Of a DNA stretch of 64,000 nt, positions 40,169 through 49,900 are shown one piece after another (position 1 is the first letter of the stretch; each line of letters opens with the position of its first letter). Source of the stretch: Microbacterium sp. KUDC0406 (GTDB lineage: Bacteria > Actinomycetota > Actinomycetes > Actinomycetales > Microbacteriaceae); assembly GCF_021582875.1 (NCBI RefSeq), contig NZ_CP091138.1, forward strand, positions 1,612,001 through 1,676,000. Direction: 5' to 3'. The translations under genes were made by a program, and so were the position numbers. Below the pieces are notes generated by a model. It was not told the origin of the DNA and searched no databases. It worked only from the letters and a program-made list of their open reading frames with translations.

Positions 40169-40862
40169 AGATCCTCCCGCTGCCCCATGAGCCACTCGAC
40201 GATCCGGAAGTCGAACTCGCTGTCCACGTCTATGGACCGCTCGGCCGGCATCTCGTAGAGGATCGTGGAGGGGAAGAAGACCACTTGGTCGTCCAGCAGC
40301 GCCCCACGCCGCCAGACGTAGATCGACCCGTTCATGTCGAAGCACCGCGGGGCGTCCTGCCGTCGCAGCACCGCATCGTCGGGCTTCTTGCTGACCGCGA
40401 CCGTTCCGTCGGGCTGCTCCTCGACGAGATTGAAATACGGGTTCCGACGCGCCTCCGCGCCGGTGATCAACGAGTCCGCGGTTCCGTCCTCGAACATCCG
40501 CACCGCCGTGCGGATGTCGTCGAGGGTGCGCAGTGGGCTGGTCGCATCGAGGTCGACGCACACGTCGAACGTGAGTCCGGTGCTCTCCTCGGTCGCGCGG
40601 ACCGCGTGAGCGATCGCCGGCACCTTGCCTGCGGTGTCCGTGGCCATCTCGGGGGCCGGCTTACCACGCCGGTCGCCCCGAACGTCGGCGCGAGCCGCAG
40701 AATCTCCTCGGAATCGCTGGAGACGACGATCTCGTCGAAGAGCCCGGTCGCCGCCGCCTGCGCGACCGAGTGCCCGAACATCGGACGCCCGGCCACGACC
40801 CGCAGGTTCTTTCCGGGAACACCCTTGGACCCCGCGCGCACGGTGATCGTGCAGATCCTCAT
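40165..40862 (-). CDS. neuA: CMP-nonulosonic acid cytidylyltransferase (NeuA/LegF, one frame break)
   Basis: About 232 aa after correction. Activates a nine-carbon sugar with CTP. N-terminal ITVRAGSKGVPGKNLR is the nucleotide-binding signature; DVCVDLDATSPLRTLDDI carries the catalytic aspartates; DMNGSIYVWRRG is the sugar-side motif. The G5 run at 40651-40655 is one base short, which splits the reading frame after GVVSRPPEM. ATGA overlap with the CBS-nucleotidyltransferase upstream and GTGA with the GT downstream. Confidence 0.88.
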
Positions 40863-41903
40863 CGGCTTCTCCGTTCCCACGCCAGTCTGGCGCGTTCGAG
40901 GTCCTCCGGCCGCCCCACGTCGATCCACTCCTCGCGGATCTCATAGGCGGCAACCGGACGATCGGCATCCATCAGTCGCGACAGCAGCGTCGGCATGTCG
41001 CAGTATTCGTCCTGCTCGAGCATCTCGAGCGCGGCGGGATCGAGCACGTAGATCCCCGCGCTGACCAGCTCGCTGTGATACGGCTTCTCGGCGAGGCCGG
41101 TGACCCGCTCCCCAGCGCGGCGGATCACTCCATAGGGGATCTCGAAGCCGTACTCGCGAGCGCCGATGGTCGCGTCCGCCCCTGCGTCAAGGTGGAATCC
41201 GAGCATGCTGCGCAGGTCTACCTGGGTGAGCAGATCCGAGTTCATCACGACGAACGGTGAGCCGATCTCGCCACGCAGCTGCGCCATCGCCCCCGCCGGT
41301 ACCGAGCGGCATCGGCTCGTGCAGGTAGCTGATCTCCATGCCGTGCGCGCCGCCGTCGCCCAGATGCTCCTCGATGAGGTGCCCCAGATGGTTGACCGAG
41401 ACATGCACCCGGCGGAAGCCTTGACCGCGGAGCCGCCCGAGGATGATGTCGATCATCGGAGTGTCCCCGAGCGGGACGAGAGGCTTGGGGATGTCTTTGG
41501 TGATCGGATAGAGGCGCTGACCACGACCCCCGGCCATGAGGACGACCGGCGTGGGAAGCGGCGTCGCGATGTGCTCCCCCTCCCCCACGACGTCCACGAT
41601 GCGCCCGTCGTCGACCACGGCGACGACTCGGATGCCGCGTCGTGCCTTCAGATCCTCTACGGCCTCCTGCGTCGCGGTCGGCGGAACTGTCGCGGGGCGG
41701 GTGTTCATCACCCTGTCGACGCGGTCCTCGAGAGAGGCGCCGCCCAGCAGCCCGCGCCGGATGTCGCCGTCACTGACCGCGCCGACGAGACGGCCTTCCG
41801 AGTTCTCGACGAAGACGACCTGGCGGCGACTGCGGTCGAGTTGCGCCAGCGCATCACGGATGGAGGTGCCCGGGTTCACGGACAGATCTTCGCTCGAGGT
41901 CAT
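40859..41903 (-). CDS. CBS-domain nucleotidyltransferase (PtmE-like, one frame break)
   Basis: About 347 aa after correction. Two CBS motifs (residues about 1-115, for example QVVFVENSEGRLVGAVSDGDIRR) are fused to a sugar-1-P nucleotidyltransferase (VVLMAGGRGQRLYPITKDIPKPLVP, PFVVMNSDLL, IPYGVIRRAGERV). This fusion is the PtmE type, which in Campylobacter makes GDP-glucosamine for legionaminic acid. One extra base (or two missing) around 41289-41299 breaks the frame between PLGT and AGAMAQLRGE. GDP specificity cannot be read from the sequence. Confidence 0.83.
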
Positions 41904-42544
41904 GCCCGCCCCTTCTTCCCGGATCCGATCTCTCTTGCCGGCACACCGACGACGACCGCCCCACTGGGCACATCGTCGATCACGACGGCTCCGGCTCCGA
42001 CGACGCTACCGGACCCCACTGTCACCCCCTGGATGACGCGAGCACCGAGACCCACATGTGCACCCGCTCCGATCCGTGTTCCGCCTGCGATGATGGCTCC
42101 CGGCGAGACATGAGAGTGGGCGCCGATCAGGGCGTCATGCTCGACGACAGACCCGGAGTTGATCAGCACGTTCTCCTCGACGACCGCCCCCACGTTCACA
42201 ATCGCGCCGGCCAGGACCTGGACGCCCTCGGCAAGGCGCGCGCCGGAGTCCACGAAAGCGCGCGGATGGACGACTCGCGCGGCGCGGAAGCCGAGCGCGA
42301 CAGCGCGCTCGTACAGCACGCGTCTGACTGCGGTGGAGGACGTCGAGCCGAGGGCGTTGACGAACAGCACCTCCTCAGGGTCGAAGGTGCTGAGCACGTC
42401 GTCATCGCCGAGATACGGGCAGGCCTCGCCGAGGTCACCCGGCTGCGGAGCGAGATGACCGCGGACCGGACGCCCCTCGGCGCGCAGCGCCGCCAGGATG
42501 GAGCGCGCGTGGCCCCCACCACCGAGTAGGACCAACTCAGCCAT
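41900..42544 (-). CDS. neuD: NeuD/PglD-type sugar acyltransferase
   Basis: 214 aa. N-terminal nucleotide-sugar-binding Rossmann domain (AELVLLGGGGHARSIL) and a C-terminal left-handed beta-helix (NVGAVVEENVLINSGSVVEHD; IGAGAHVGLGARVIQG), ending VVVGVPAREIG. In nonulosonate clusters this family N- or O-acetylates an intermediate; in a legionaminic pathway it is the natural LegH. Overlaps NeuB by 8 bp and the PtmE-like gene by ATGA. Confidence 0.86.
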   Translation of the reverse strand: MAELVLLGGGGHARSILAALRAEGRPVRGHLAPQPGDLGEACPYLGDDDVLSTFDPEEVLFVNALGSTSSTAVRRVLYERAVALGFRAARVVHPRAFVDSGARLAEGVQVLAGAIVNVGAVVEENVLINSGSVVEHDALIGAHSHVSPGAIIAGGTRIGAGAHVGLGARVIQGVTVGSGSVVGAGAVVIDDVPSGAVVVGVPAREIGSGKKGRA

Positions 42545-43634
42545 CGATGAGCTCGCCTCGTCGATAGGAGCGGACAGCCGTGCTGCCGACGACCTCCCAG
42601 AAGTCGAAGGATGTGCGCCCGGTCGCGGGCCGGAAGCAGACGATGTCGTCCGCCGTGATCACGCCGTTCTCAGCGATGTCGCGCGCGGCGACCAGACTGC
42701 GCCGAACGACCTCGCGATTGCCCTCCTCGACGCTCTGAGCCTTCTTCTCAGACGAACCGAGCATGGTCGGCACCCGGCGGAGATCCGCGACGTAGGAGCG
42801 CAGCCCGTCCGGGTCGAGCGAGGCCGCATGGTCGGGGCCGTCCGCCGTGACATCGAAGGTGAAGTGCTTCTCGAGGACGGTCGCGCCGAGCCCGACGGCC
42901 AGCACGGATGCCAGCGAACCGAGCGAGTGGTCGGAGTACCCGACCCTGTGGCCGAAGGTGTCGGCGATGGTCTGCATGGCGCGCAGATTCAGATGCTCGT
43001 CCGCGGCCGGGTACTCGGTGGTGCAGTGCAGGATCGTCACGTGCTCGGCGAATCGGACGTGCTCCTCCCTGGCGGCCCAAGCTCGCTCGAGCGCCCGCTC
43101 GGTGAGGCGCTCGGATCGGTCGAGCACGCCGTTCGCCTGTGCGACGCCCGCCGCCAGGAATCGCAGTGCTCTGGCGATCTCGGGCAGATCCGCCATCCCC
43201 GTGGACAGGATCACGGGGAGTCCGCTTCGCCCCGCCTTCACCAGCAGCGGTGCGAACGTGAGGTCACCGGAGGCGATCTTCACCAGAGGGATGCCCAGTT
43301 CGTCGATGAGGAAGTCGAGCCCGTCGAGGTCGAAGGCCGTCGAGAGGAACCGGATGCCGCGCCGATCGCAGTGCGCCCGCAGCGCACGGAACTCGTCGCG
43401 GGAGAGCTCCAGCCCGCGGAGCAGGTCGTGCTGACTGCGCGCGTCCTCATCGGAGAGACGCTGGTAGTCCGCGAGCTGCGCGGATTCCAGCGCGAGGGAG
43501 TCCGCGGAGAACGTCTGGAACTTCACTGCGTCGGCTCCGGCCTCGGCTGCGAGGTCTACCAGGTCCCTGGCGATGCCGATTGAGCCGTTGTGGTTGACAC
43601 CGGCTTCCGCGATCACAAAGGTTTCAGCGTTCAT
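42537..43634 (-). CDS. neuB: Nonulosonic acid synthase (NeuB/LegI)
   Basis: 365 aa. Condenses a six-carbon amino sugar with phosphoenolpyruvate to a nine-carbon acid. TIM barrel: AEAGVNHNGSIGIARDLV, AVKFQTFSADSL, VKIASGDLTFAPLL, HCTTEYPAADEHLNLRAM, VGYSDHSLG, LEKHFTFD. A C-terminal antifreeze-like SAF domain follows (RRSLVAARDIAENGVIT). Active-site Lys, Glu and metal His residues are all present. Start overlaps the 2-epimerase end by 11 bp. Sialic, legionaminic or pseudaminic product is not decided by this protein alone; the neighbours favour legionaminic. Confidence 0.93.
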   Translation of the reverse strand: MNAETFVIAEAGVNHNGSIGIARDLVDLAAEAGADAVKFQTFSADSLALESAQLADYQRLSDEDARSQHDLLRGLELSRDEFRALRAHCDRRGIRFLSTAFDLDGLDFLIDELGIPLVKIASGDLTFAPLLVKAGRSGLPVILSTGMADLPEIARALRFLAAGVAQANGVLDRSERLTERALERAWAAREEHVRFAEHVTILHCTTEYPAADEHLNLRAMQTIADTFGHRVGYSDHSLGSLASVLAVGLGATVLEKHFTFDVTADGPDHAASLDPDGLRSYVADLRRVPTMLGSSEKKAQSVEEGNREVVRRSLVAARDIAENGVITADDIVCFRPATGRTSFDFWEVVGSTAVRSYRRGELIDG

Positions 43635-44793
43635 CGTCGTCTCCCTGTTCGAGATCGTGGAAGGTCTTCTTCGGCGGCCGCGGGATCTCCGCGTTGCGCA
43701 GAGTGGCGGCCGTACGCGCGGCAAATCCGGGAGCGCCGAACGGGCTGTCGTGATCGGTCACCGGACCGCCGGCTATCCGTCGTCGGAGGGCGTCGGCGAT
43801 CGCCTCGGCGCTGGGCTCGGGTACTTCGACGCTCGCGGCGATGGGACGCCCCTTCTGGCGGTCGCCGACCAGCACGGAGGGGACACCGAGCACCGGAGCC
43901 TCGAGGACAGTGCTCGACGAGTTCCCCGCCACCACGGATGCTGCGCGCATGGCGCTGAGATACGCCCGCTGCCCGAACGACTCGACATAATCGACGCGGT
44001 CGGGGTGCTCGGCCACGAACCGTGCGATCCGTTCCCTCACCGCCTCGGTGCCGATGTCTGAGTTCGAGCCCGTGATTACGATGTGCAGCTCATCGACGGC
44101 GAGCAGCCCGCCGAGGAGCTCCCCCACGAGCTCGGACGCGGGAGCGACGTCCATGATCGCGGGGTGGAAGGTCACCAGGGCCGTCGGCTCGGGCAGCCGG
44201 ATGCCGAACTGCTCCTCGACCTCGCGCGGCGGCATTACGTCGAAGGTGTCCAGGATGTCGACGATGGGCGCGCCGTGGAAGAACACCCGCTCCGGATCCT
44301 CGCCCAGCTGGATCACCCGGCGACGGTGGTCCGCGGTCGAGGTGAAGTGCAGGTACGCCATCTTGGTGATCGAGTGCCGGAGCGCGTCATCCATCGCGCC
44401 TTCGGTGAGCTCCCCGCCGTGGATGTGCGCGATCGGCACCGACAGGATGGTGGCGGCCGCCGCGACGGCGAAGGCCTCCAGCCTGTCGCCGAGCACGACC
44501 ACGACATCGGGGTCGATCTCCTTCAGCGCCTCTGCATAGCCGGGGAGGGCACGGCCGACGTCCTCCGCTGCGGCTACTGGTGTGTCCGTGCCGGACCAGA
44601 TCGGCACGGATGCGGCGATGCGGAACCCGTCGCGCTCGATCTCGGCGACCGTGTGTCCGAAGGCGTCGCTGAGGTGAGTACCTGTGACGATCAGGCGGAG
44701 ATTCAGCTGCGGATCGTCCTCGATCGCCCTGAGCAGGCCGCGCAGCAGCCCGTAGTCCGCACGGGTGCCGGTGACGACGGCGATCGTCCTCAT
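43624..44793 (-). CDS. legG: Hydrolysing UDP-sugar 2-epimerase (NeuC/LegG)
   Basis: 389 aa. IAVVTGTRADYGLLRGLL, VVVLGDRLEAFAVAAA, the NeuC-specific IHGGELTEGAMDDALRHSI, and GNSSSTVLEAPVLGVP. It removes UDP and inverts C2, giving the free sugar that NeuB uses. Sequence type is clearly hydrolysing and distinct from the WecB at 23 kb, so the window holds two different 2-epimerases for two pathways. ATGA overlap with LegC. Confidence 0.9.
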   Translation of the reverse strand: MRTIAVVTGTRADYGLLRGLLRAIEDDPQLNLRLIVTGTHLSDAFGHTVAEIERDGFRIAASVPIWSGTDTPVAAAEDVGRALPGYAEALKEIDPDVVVVLGDRLEAFAVAAAATILSVPIAHIHGGELTEGAMDDALRHSITKMAYLHFTSTADHRRRVIQLGEDPERVFFHGAPIVDILDTFDVMPPREVEEQFGIRLPEPTALVTFHPAIMDVAPASELVGELLGGLLAVDELHIVITGSNSDIGTEAVRERIARFVAEHPDRVDYVESFGQRAYLSAMRAASVVAGNSSSTVLEAPVLGVPSVLVGDRQKGRPIAASVEVPEPSAEAIADALRRRIAGGPVTDHDSPFGAPGFAARTAATLRNAEIPRPPKKTFHDLEQGDDDER

Positions 44794-45947
44794 GCCGCGG
44801 CCAATGCAGGAGAGCTGGGGATGCATACGACCGAGGCGTGCAGCGCCTCGGCCACCGGCACGTCGGCGTGGGGCAGATGCCGGTACGGCGTCTGCGCGTG
44901 CAGAAGGTTCCAGAACGGACGGCATTGGAGACCGGCATCGTTCGCCGACGCGAGGAGCGCATCGCGGCGCGGCCTCCCGCCGGCCAGACGCACCGCGCAG
45001 AGCCAGTAGTTGCTCTCCGTTCCGGACGGCTCCGTCAGGAACTCGACGTCCGGCATGTCCGCGAACGCCTCCTGATAGCGCGCGGCCAGACGTCGCTTCT
45101 CCATCAGGAACCTCGGCAGCCGCTCGAGCTGGGCCACGCCGAGCGCCGCGTTGAGATTCGGCATCCGGAAGTTGTACGCCACCTCGTCGTGCTCGAACTC
45201 CCAGCGGTGGGGCAGTTTGGCGGTCGTGGTGAGATGGCGCGCGCGACGGGCGAGATCCTCGTCGTCGGTCAGGATCATCCCGCCGCCGCCGGTGGTCAGG
45301 ATCTTGTTGCCGTTGAAGCTGAGGATGCCCAGGCTGCCGAAGGTGCCGGTGTGCACGCCGCCCACCCGGCTGCCGAGGGATTCGGCGGCATCTTCGACCA
45401 CGGGCACGCCGTAATCCCCCGCAAGGGCCACCAGATCCCCGATGCGCATCGGGTGCCCGAGCGTGTGCATCGGCACGATCGCGCCGATCCTCCGCCCGGT
45501 CGCCGCATTGACCAGCCCCTCAGGCGCGGATCGTGCGGACCTCAGCACGTCGGCCACAGACTCGACCGACAGGCCGAGCGTCGTCTGGTCGCTGTCGACG
45601 AAGTACGGCTGGGCGCCGGCATGGGAGACGGCGTTCGCCGTCGCCACGAAGGACAGGGTGGGAACGATCACGTCGTCACCGGCCTCGACGCCGGCGAGTT
45701 CGAGCGCCACCTGCAGCGCGGATGTGCCGTTGGACACGGCGATCGCGTGTGCGGCTCCAGTGAAGTCGGCGACGCCCTGCTCGAACTCGGTCACGAAGGC
45801 GCCGACGCTCGAGACGAACGTCGAATCCAGGCACTCCTGCACACGCTGCTTCTCGAGATCCGTGATGTCCGGCACGTGCAGTCCGATGAACGGCTCGTCG
45901 CCCACGACACCGCGGATGGCGCGGACGAAGTCCTCCGGCGTACTCAT
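44790..45947 (-). CDS. legC: LegC-family UDP-4-keto-sugar aminotransferase
   Basis: 385 aa, DegT/DnrJ fold. FIGLHVPDITDLEKQRVQE and LDSTFVSSVGAFVTEFE match the LegC subgroup; AVSNGTSALQVALELAG, PTLSFVATANAV, VVEDAAESLGSRV, and the PLP lysine in LSFNGNKILTTGGGGM are intact. Acts after LegB to put an amino group at C4. Start overlaps the LegB stop (ATGA). Confidence 0.9.
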   Translation of the reverse strand: MSTPEDFVRAIRGVVGDEPFIGLHVPDITDLEKQRVQECLDSTFVSSVGAFVTEFEQGVADFTGAAHAIAVSNGTSALQVALELAGVEAGDDVIVPTLSFVATANAVSHAGAQPYFVDSDQTTLGLSVESVADVLRSARSAPEGLVNAATGRRIGAIVPMHTLGHPMRIGDLVALAGDYGVPVVEDAAESLGSRVGGVHTGTFGSLGILSFNGNKILTTGGGGMILTDDEDLARRARHLTTTAKLPHRWEFEHDEVAYNFRMPNLNAALGVAQLERLPRFLMEKRRLAARYQEAFADMPDVEFLTEPSGTESNYWLCAVRLAGGRPRRDALLASANDAGLQCRPFWNLLHAQTPYRHLPHADVPVAEALHASVVCIPSSPALAAA

Positions 45948-46940
45948 ACGACGTAGGCGTCGGTGCGGTAGCGCGCCAGGTTGACGGGGTCGGTGAACCA
46001 CTCCGCCGTCGCACGGAGTCCCTCGCGGAACCCGTCGACGCCGTCGAACTTCAGGCTGCCAGCCGAGGACCTCGCGGGCCTTCGTGTTGTCGGAGAAGAG
46101 GCGCTCCACTTCGGAGTTCGCCGGCCGCAGGCGGGCAGGGTCCTCCGTTGCCGTCGCGTCGACGCCCATCACCTCGGCGATGAGATCGAAGGTCTGCCCG
46201 ATGGACACCTCGAAACCGACACCGAGGTTGATCACCTCGCCGACTCCGGCCGTGCTGGTCAGCGCGGTCGTGAAGCCCGAGACGGTGTCCGGCACGTAAG
46301 TGAAGTCACGCGTCGGCGTGAGCGCACCGAGCTGGATCTCCCTCTTACCGGCGGCGAGCTGACTCACGATCGTGGGGATCACCGCGCGTGCCGACTGCCG
46401 CGGACCGAAGGTGTTGAACGGACGGATCGTGACCGTCGGGAGCCCGAACGAGGCGTTGTAGGCATTGACCATCTGGTCCGCGGCGATCTTCGACGCCGAG
46501 TAGGGCGACTGGCCCTGCAGCGGATGCCCCTCATCCATCGGCACGTACCGTGCGGTCCCGTAGACCTCACTGGTCGAGGTGTGGATGAACCGGCTGACAC
46601 CGGCCGTCCTGGCGGCGTTGAGCAGGTTGAGCGTGCCCTGGATGTTCGTCTGCACGTACAGATCCGGGGCCGCATAGGAGTAGGGGATGGCGATGAGCGC
46701 GGCCAGATGCAGCACTGCTTCGCGGTCGCTCACCGCCGACATCATCAGAGCGGGATCACGCACGTCTCCGGGCAGGAACTCGATCTCGCGCGCGACATCG
46801 TCCGAGATGCCGTCGAGCCAGCCGCGCGAGTCGAACGAGTTGTAGAGCACGAGTGCTCGCACGTCGTGTCCGTCCCGAACCAGCTGCTCCGCGAGGTGCG
46901 ATCCGATGAATCCGTCAGCTCCCGTGAGCAGTACTCTCAT
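45944..46940 (-). CDS. legB: NAD-dependent 4,6-dehydratase (LegB-like, one frame break)
   Basis: About 331 aa after correction. Extended SDR: VLLTGADGFIGSHLAEQL, VLHLAALIAIPYSYAAPD, HTSTSEVYGTARYVPMDEGH (catalytic Thr/Asp/Glu region replaced by the TSE type of sugar dehydratases), and SPYSASKIAADQM (YxxxK). One extra base (or two missing) near 46050-46056, just after VLGWQP, breaks the frame before the conserved C-terminus GLRATAEWF. First gene of the 22-gene block; TAGACT and CGGAGG lie just before its ATG, so the main promoter may be here. Confidence 0.87.
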
Positions 46941-46990
46941 GCCTCCGAGTCTATCCGACGCCTTTCCTTCCGCCGCGGCGCGGTGCCGCT

Positions 46991-49900
46991 TCAGCGGTAC
47001 GTGACGGTGGCGGGCTTGCCCTTCACGTAACTGATCGTGCCCCCTGTGAACTGCTGCGTGCAGGTGCTCGACGTGCAGGTCTCCGCGCCGGTCGGCCAGC
47101 CCAGCTTCCCGCGGAGCCATCCGGCCTTGCTGTACGCGGTCATGATCGTCGTCGAGGACGAGAAGGTGCCCTTCGCCGAGGAATGGATCCAGCCGCCTGC
47201 GAACTGGCGCGCCATGCCTCCGCCGCGCGGGTCAGCGACGATCTGAACCGCCTTCGAAGCCTTGCCGAGCGCCCCTCGGTCGCCACCCGCTGCCGTGTGC
47301 GCCTTGGCGATCGCCGCAGCGGTGACGCCGGTGGCGGCCTGCGCCGCACTCTTTCCGGAGTACGCGATGATCCCGCCACTGAAGGCCTGGGTGCACGAGG
47401 CGCCAGTGCAGATCTCGGCGCTTGTGGGCCACCCCAGCGCCCCGCGCACCCATCCGGAACTGCTGTAGGCGGTCATGATGCGATCGGACGTCGTGAACGT
47501 ACCCTTGTCGGACGAATGGATCCATCCGTTCTCGAACTGCTGTGCAACACCGTTGCCGTTGCTGTCCTTCACGGACTGCTCCGCGGCGACTGGCCATCCC
47601 AGATGCCCCCGCAGCCAGCCGGCGGCGCTGTACTCGGTCATGATCCGCGTTGATGACGTGAACGCTCCCGACTTCGAGGCATGGATCCAGCCTTTGGCGA
47701 ACTTTCGGGCCAGACCGTTGCCGTGGGGGTCCTTCACCACCTGCACCTGCGCCGCAGCAGCGCCCATCGGTCCAGTGCTGCCGCCGCTCGCCTTGTACGC
47801 CGTGTCGATCGCCCCCGGAGCAACCCCGGTCAGCACGACCGCGGCCTTGCCCTTCGTGTAGGCGATGACCCCGCCCTGGAACGACTGCGAGCAGTATGTG
47901 CCCGAGCAGCTCTCCTTGCTGGTGGGCCAGCCCAGCGATCCTCGCAGCCACCCGGCAGCGCTGTATGCGGTCATGATGGGGGTCGATGAGGAGAAGGTCC
48001 CGGCTGCGGATGAGTGGATCCAGCCGCCGGCGAACTTCCGCGCCAGGCCCCCGCCATGCCCGTCAGCGACGATCTGCACCGCGTTCGCGGCCCTGCCCAG
48101 GGCGCCCTTGTCGCCGCCGGCGGCTGTGTGCGCCTTCGCGATGGCTGCGGGCGTGACGCCGACCGCCGTCTTCGCCGCATCCTTGCCGGCGAAGCTGATG
48201 ATTCCGCCTGAGAACGTCTGAGTGCACGACGCGCCCGTGCAGATCTCGGCGCTCGTCGGCCAGCCGAGAGCTCCGCGCACCCAGCCCGCGGCGCTGAACG
48301 CCGCCATGATGCGGGCGGAACTGCTGAAGACGCCCTTCGAGGAGGAGTGGATCCACCCGCCTTCGAATGCCTGTGCGGCGCCGTTTCCGTTCGGATCCGT
48401 GACCGTCTGTTCGGCCGCAGTCGGCCAGCCCAGGAATCCTCGCAGCCAGCCCGCGTTGCTGTATCCCGTCATGATGGCGGACGACGACGAGAATGTCCCC
48501 CTGTCAGATGCGTGGATCCACCCCTTCTGATACTTCTGCGCGAGACCGTCACCATGAGGGTCGTCGACGAGTTGACGATCCGCCGCGCGGGCGCCGAGCT
48601 TCCCTGTCGAGCCGCCCTGCTTCGTGTAGAGCGCATCGATCGACTTCGAGGTCGTCTTCGAGACGGCGAACGCCGGCTTGCCGGTGAACGCGCCGATCAG
48701 TCCGCCCGCGAAATCCTGCACGCAGGATGCAGCGGTGCAGACTTCTCTGCTGGTCGGCCATCCGAGGTAGCCACGCAGCCAGCCCGCGGCGCTGTACGCC
48801 GTCATCGTCCGTGTCGTCGAGGCGAACGTCCCCGCAGCCGACTGGTGGATCCATCCCCTGTCGAACTGCTGGGCGATGCCGTCTCCGTTCGGATCGGTGA
48901 CCGCCTTGGGCGTCTCCTTCGGGTACCCGAGGCTGCCGCCCAGGCCCCCCTGTGCCACGTACTGCTTGTACACCGGCCCGTAGACCGTCAGCGCGCCGAG
49001 CGCCTTCGTCCAGGTGATGATCCCGTTCGCATACGTCACGGTGCAACGCGCCGTGGACGAGGTGCACGCGGGGCTGTTCGTGGCCTTGCCGAGCACACCC
49101 GTGGCATTGCCGAGATGTGCGTACAGATCACCGATGTCGTTGAGCGGATTGAGCACCGACGCCGGCTTCTGCGTCGACCCGAACCAGTCCGTGAAGTAGT
49201 TGTAGAAGTTGCGGTTGCCGTACGCCGAGCAGGAGTCGCCCGTGCCGTATCCGGCCTTCAGCGCAGCGGCGTTCGGCTGGTAGGGCGTGTAGTAGTAGAG
49301 CGCCGACGTCGCCTTGTTGGCGACGTGGACCGGCGACGTGCCGCAGGCCTTGTTCGGGTTGTAGAGGATGTTCCAGGTCTTCCCCGGCGCGTACCAGGCG
49401 AAGTACTTCCCCTCCATGTAGATCTGCATCTGCCGCGCGGCGCCGTAGATCTGGTGGAAGAAGCCGACGAACTTCGGGTCGCAGGGAGCGGTGTCCGGGC
49501 ATCCCTGCCCGAGGGCGGCGCTGTAGCGCCAGTCGCTGGGCCAGGTGTGCGTGACCAGGCCCTGTTCCTTCTGCAGCATCACGATCAGCACCTGGGGATT
49601 GATGTTGCAGGCCTGCGACACGCGGTAGATGATGCGTGCGGCGCTCTCGTTGGCCGCCCCCGTGTACCCCTTGCAGTAGGCGTCGGCCGGCCGGGTGACC
49701 GATGTCATCCGGAAGTCCTTCAGGCAGGTGTACCCCTTCTGGCAGGTCTTGACCTTGGAGTTGAAGAAGGCCTGGATCTGCGCCTCGGTCATCGTGTTCT
49801 TGCTCGTGAACACGGCGTCGCTGATGATGTTCCCCGCCGAGAAGCCCGCCAGAGACGTCTTCGCGGGCCCGTTCACGGGGGCAGCGGATGCCGCGGTCGC

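Noticed and set aside
40165..46940. Pseudaminic or plain sialic acid pathway
   Set aside because: No PseG/PseH-type or NanM/epimerase-only set is seen; LegB and LegC-type enzymes plus a hydrolysing NeuC-type epimerase favour legionaminic acid. Not fully excluded.
44790..47120. 776-aa LegB-LegC fusion enzyme
   Set aside because: The two frames join only because of one extra base near 46050; the normal LegB C-terminus and an ATGA junction are present in the other frame.
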